Assembly (NCBI GenBank): GCA_014799525.1
Contig: JAAVHW010000094.1
Coordinates: forward strand, 1-6,754
DNA: 6,754 nucleotides
Reading direction: 5' to 3'
Origin: Clostridiales bacterium
GTDB lineage: Bacteria; Bacillota; Clostridia; Christensenellales; CAG-917
Shown: piece by piece, positions 4,523-6,754 of the stretch
Numbering within the stretch: the first letter of the stretch is position 1
Layout of the letters: every line of letters starts with the position of its first letter
Program-made: the position numbers and the translations under genes
The notes under the pieces: model-generated
Database searches by the model: none
What the model was told of the DNA's origin: nothing
What the model saw: the letters and a program-made list of their open reading frames with translations, nothing else

Positions 4523-6088
4523 ATGAATAAACTCGTACTTGTAGTTATGGACGGCGTTGGAAAGTCCAAGACGGGCATCGGCGACGCTGTGACAATGGCA
4601 AATACTCCCACACTGGATAAGCTGCTTGCGGAGTGTCCGCATACATACGTCAAGGCGCACGGCAGGGCGGTTGGTCTGCCTTCCGATGACGATATGGGCA
4701 ACAGCGAAGTGGGACACAACGCACTTGGTTGCGGTCAAGTGTACTCGCAGGGTGCAAAGCTCGTTGAAGAGGCTATCGAGAGCGGTGACATTTTCAATTC
4801 CGCCGCTTGGCAGGAGCTGAAAAACTCCTGCGTTGCAAACGGCTCGACAATGCATTTTATCGGACTTCTTTCGGACGGCAACGTACACAGCAACATCGGT
4901 CATTTGCTCGCGCTCATTCGTCAGGCAAAGGCTGACGGTATAAAGAAGGTTCGCGCACATATTCTGCTTGACGGAAGAGACGTGCCTGCAACGTCCGCGC
5001 TTACATATGTGGATATGCTTGAAGAAGCTATCGCGCAGCTCAACGACAACACGTTTGACGCAAAGATTGCTTCGGGCGGCGGTCGTATGAAGATTACGAT
5101 GGACAGATATTTCGCAAACTGGGAAATGGTGAAATCGGGCTTCTATACGCATGTTTTTGGTGTTGGCAGAGGTTTTGCCACTGCGCGTGAGGCTATCGAA
5201 ACCTTCCGTCAGGAAACTCCGAACATCATCGACCAGGATTTGCCCGCGTTCGTTATCAAAGAGGACGGCAAGCCCGTTGGTGCTATGGCGGACGGCGACA
5301 GCGTGATACTGTTCAACTTCCGCGGTGACCGCGCAATCGAGCTTTCTATGGCTTTCGACAATGCGGAGTTTGACGGCTTTGACAGAGGAGAGATGCCGCA
5401 GGTTAAGTACGCAGGTATGCTTCAGTATGACGGAGACTTGCATTTGCCAAAGCGTTTCCTTGTTGAGCCACCGCAGATTAAGCATACGCTCAGTGAAAAG
5501 CTCGTTGAGCTTGGCGTGAAGTCCTATGCTGTGTCCGAAACGCAAAAGTACGGTCACGTCACGTATTTCTGGAACGGCAATCGCTCCGAGAAATTTGACG
5601 ATAATCTTGAAGTTTGGGAGGAAGTCCCAAGCGACAAGGTGTCCTTTGACGAGCGTCCGTGGATGAAGTCAGCAGAGGTTACGGATAAGGTTATTGCGGC
5701 TATCGAGAGCGGCGAGTATGAATTTATCCGTTGCAACTATCCAAACGGCGATATGGTTGGTCATACGGGCAGTCTTGACGCGACAATCATCGGTGTTGAA
5801 GCGGTGGACCTTGCACTTGCAAGATTGCTTCCCGTCATCAAGCGTGAGGGCTATACGCTTATCGTCACTGCTGACCACGGCAACGCGGACGAAATGCTTG
5901 AAAAGAACAAGAAGGGCGAGCTTGCCGTACGTACTGCTCACAGCTTGAACGTAGTTCCATTTATCGTCTACAACGCCGATTGCGAGATAGCGGACGGAGA
6001 GTTCGGCTTGTCAAACGTCGCAGCAACCGTAGCCAAGCTTATGGGATTTGAAGCGCATTCCTCTTGGGACGCATCAATAGTCAAGTAA
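4523..6088 (+). CDS. gpmI: 2,3-bisphosphoglycerate-independent phosphoglycerate mutase (plant-like subtype)
   Basis: Cytoplasmic, metal-dependent enzyme of the alkaline phosphatase superfamily that interconverts 3- and 2-phosphoglycerate through a phosphoserine. At 521 residues it is in the normal range. Metal and catalytic residues are present: Asp10, Ser61 in DDDMGNSEVGHN (55-66), His122, Arg152-Asp153, Arg188, Arg267 and Arg270 in FNFRGDR, Lys342/343 region, Asp410 and His414 in PNGDMVGHTG, Asp451-His452 in TADHGNADEM, and His473. GHNALGCGQVYSQGAKLV (64-81), IASGGGRM..TMDRY (182-195), YAGMLQYDG (296-304) and TYFWNGNRS (347-355) are the wording of plant and trypanosomatid enzymes rather than the Bacillus GpmI form. 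AAAGGT lies about eight bases before ATG. It is the last gene of the glycolytic cluster; eno does not follow. Confidence 0.95.
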   Translation: MNKLVLVVMDGVGKSKTGIGDAVTMANTPTLDKLLAECPHTYVKAHGRAVGLPSDDDMGNSEVGHNALGCGQVYSQGAKLVEEAIESGDIFNSAAWQELKNSCVANGSTMHFIGLLSDGNVHSNIGHLLALIRQAKADGIKKVRAHILLDGRDVPATSALTYVDMLEEAIAQLNDNTFDAKIASGGGRMKITMDRYFANWEMVKSGFYTHVFGVGRGFATAREAIETFRQETPNIIDQDLPAFVIKEDGKPVGAMADGDSVILFNFRGDRAIELSMAFDNAEFDGFDRGEMPQVKYAGMLQYDGDLHLPKRFLVEPPQIKHTLSEKLVELGVKSYAVSETQKYGHVTYFWNGNRSEKFDDNLEVWEEVPSDKVSFDERPWMKSAEVTDKVIAAIESGEYEFIRCNYPNGDMVGHTGSLDATIIGVEAVDLALARLLPVIKREGYTLIVTADHGNADEMLEKNKKGELAVRTAHSLNVVPFIVYNADCEIADGEFGLSNVAATVAKLMGFEAHSSWDASIVK

Positions 6089-6138
6089 AATCGCGCTATT
6101 AGGTGAGTAGCGATAGCAAAACAACCTAAAGTGAGTCA

Positions 6139-6171
6139 AAATACCGTAGGATACGATGTCCTACGGTATTT
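6139..6171. terminator. bidirectional terminator between gpmI and the downstream minus-strand gene
   Basis: AAATACCGTAGGA (6139-6151) and TCCTACGGTATTT (6159-6171) form a perfect 13-bp stem around the loop TACGATG. A/T-rich ends on both sides give short U-runs in either direction (TATTT on plus, TATTTTG on minus). It lies 50 bases after the gpmI stop and about 80 bases past the end of the convergent gene. The T-tracts are modest, so efficiency may be lower than for the terminator at 657-683. Confidence 0.75.
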
Positions 6172-6248
6172 AAATTTACGCTTTTATAGGTTTTAATGTT
6201 TAATAGGTTTTACTGAATTAAGCTTGGTTTTAAACTTTACCAATAGCT

Positions 6249-6754
6249 TTATTTATAAACACGTATGAAGTCAAAAGATTTATAATGGAATTGAACTCCG
6301 CCAATTTCTATCCATTTGTTTACAACCATGGTAGGCACTGCTGAAAATGGGTCGTCTAATACGACTACAACGCATCCATTATATGTACCGTAATATTTTG
6401 TTATGGTTATATCGTCAAGTGTTGCTTGAGGCGAAGTTTTGCGTAATAATTCACATTCTGCTGATTTAATGATTAGTGCAACATCGTCGGACAATTGTTC
6501 GGGGAATTGCTTAGTATAATCATTTTGATAGTATGCAATGTTTTGTAGCTCCTCTTTTGTCAAAAAACCTTTCTCAAAAGCTTCGTGTAAAAAGTAAAAG
6601 TCGCCGTCTGTTGAAACACTTCCTTGTTCAGTGGGGACAAATGGCACAAACTCTTCATCATTGTCATTATCATATGCTTTCCATACGACAATTTCGGTGG
6701 AATCGGGGAAAACGAATTCTATTCCGCCGATATTCTTCTCAGTGACTACACACA
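6249..6754 (-). CDS. hypothetical protein, C-terminal part only (N-terminus beyond the window)
   Basis: The minus-strand frame stays open from the stop at 6249-6251 to the right edge, giving 167 visible residues, so the true start is outside the window. A GTG codon at 6645-6647 is only an internal valine: clearly protein-like sequence continues upstream of it. No enzymatic motif is recognised. There is an acidic, Asn/Asp-rich linker, then a helical region with AFEKGFLTKEEL and IAYYQND, then YYGTYNGCVVVVLDD and a beta-rich end. The segment IGGIEFVFPDSTEIVVWK near the left edge resembles the C-terminal IGGVQFHYKSFDFIRVYK over 18 positions without gaps, suggesting two copies of a small beta module. 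Similar Tyr/Trp-rich modules occur, from memory, in clostridial surface or hypothetical proteins, but this is not checked. It is convergent with gpmI. Confidence 0.7.
   Translation of the reverse strand, partial: CVVTEKNIGGIEFVFPDSTEIVVWKAYDNDNDEEFVPFVPTEQGSVSTDGDFYFLHEAFEKGFLTKEELQNIAYYQNDYTKQFPEQLSDDVALIIKSAECELLRKTSPQATLDDITITKYYGTYNGCVVVVLDDPFSAVPTMVVNKWIEIGGVQFHYKSFDFIRVYK

Noticed and set aside
4508..5557. Minus-strand open frame (349 codons) antisense to gpmI
   Set aside because: Entirely over the gpmI coding region and its leader, biased composition, no ribosome binding site or motif supporting it.
6645..6647. GTG as the start of the minus-strand gene ending at 6249
   Set aside because: The frame stays open upstream to the edge with protein-like sequence, including a module repeated at the C-terminus, so this codon is most likely internal.

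Overview
The window looks like a chromosomal, core-metabolism segment from a low-to-moderate GC Bacillota/Clostridia-type bacterium, probably an uncultured gut-type lineage. That placement is inferred from AGGAGG-type ribosome binding sites, consensus vegetative promoters, a lipoprotein signal, clustered triose-phase glycolytic genes and a CspR-like trmL. No mobile-element gene, tRNA, rRNA or CRISPR array is visible.

Layout. (1) 1-690: a short leader with two adjacent hairpins, then trmL (+), a tRNA wobble-base 2'-O-methyltransferase, closed by a bidirectional terminator. (2) 700-1745: two minus-strand genes overlapping by ATGA, a four-helix membrane protein followed by a lipoprotein with a C-terminal membrane anchor, both of unknown function, read from a near-consensus promoter at 1773-1801. 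(3) 1746-1981: a divergent control region with two good promoters pointing apart and three inverted repeats. (4) 1982-6088: pgk, tpiA and gpmI, all plus strand, encoding three enzymes of lower glycolysis/gluconeogenesis. gap and eno, frequent neighbours in Bacillota, are not next to them. (5) 6089-6248: a bidirectional terminator between convergent genes. (6) 6249-6754: the C-terminal part of a minus-strand gene of unknown function that runs off the window.

The coding content is ordinary; the non-coding DNA is less so. The pgk-tpiA and tpiA-gpmI gaps each hold one copy of a ~130-nt imperfect palindrome of ERIC-like size. The core is shared by both copies, but the outermost arms differ between copies and in each case extend a self-complementary match into the 3' end of the upstream gene, stop codon included. 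A second, smaller hairpin family with an invariant GTGAA loop occurs upstream of trmL and of gpmI, with two compensatory base-pair changes in the stem. GpmI itself belongs, by motif, to the plant/trypanosomatid-like branch of cofactor-independent phosphoglycerate mutases, and Pgk carries an unusual charged insertion in its N-terminal domain.
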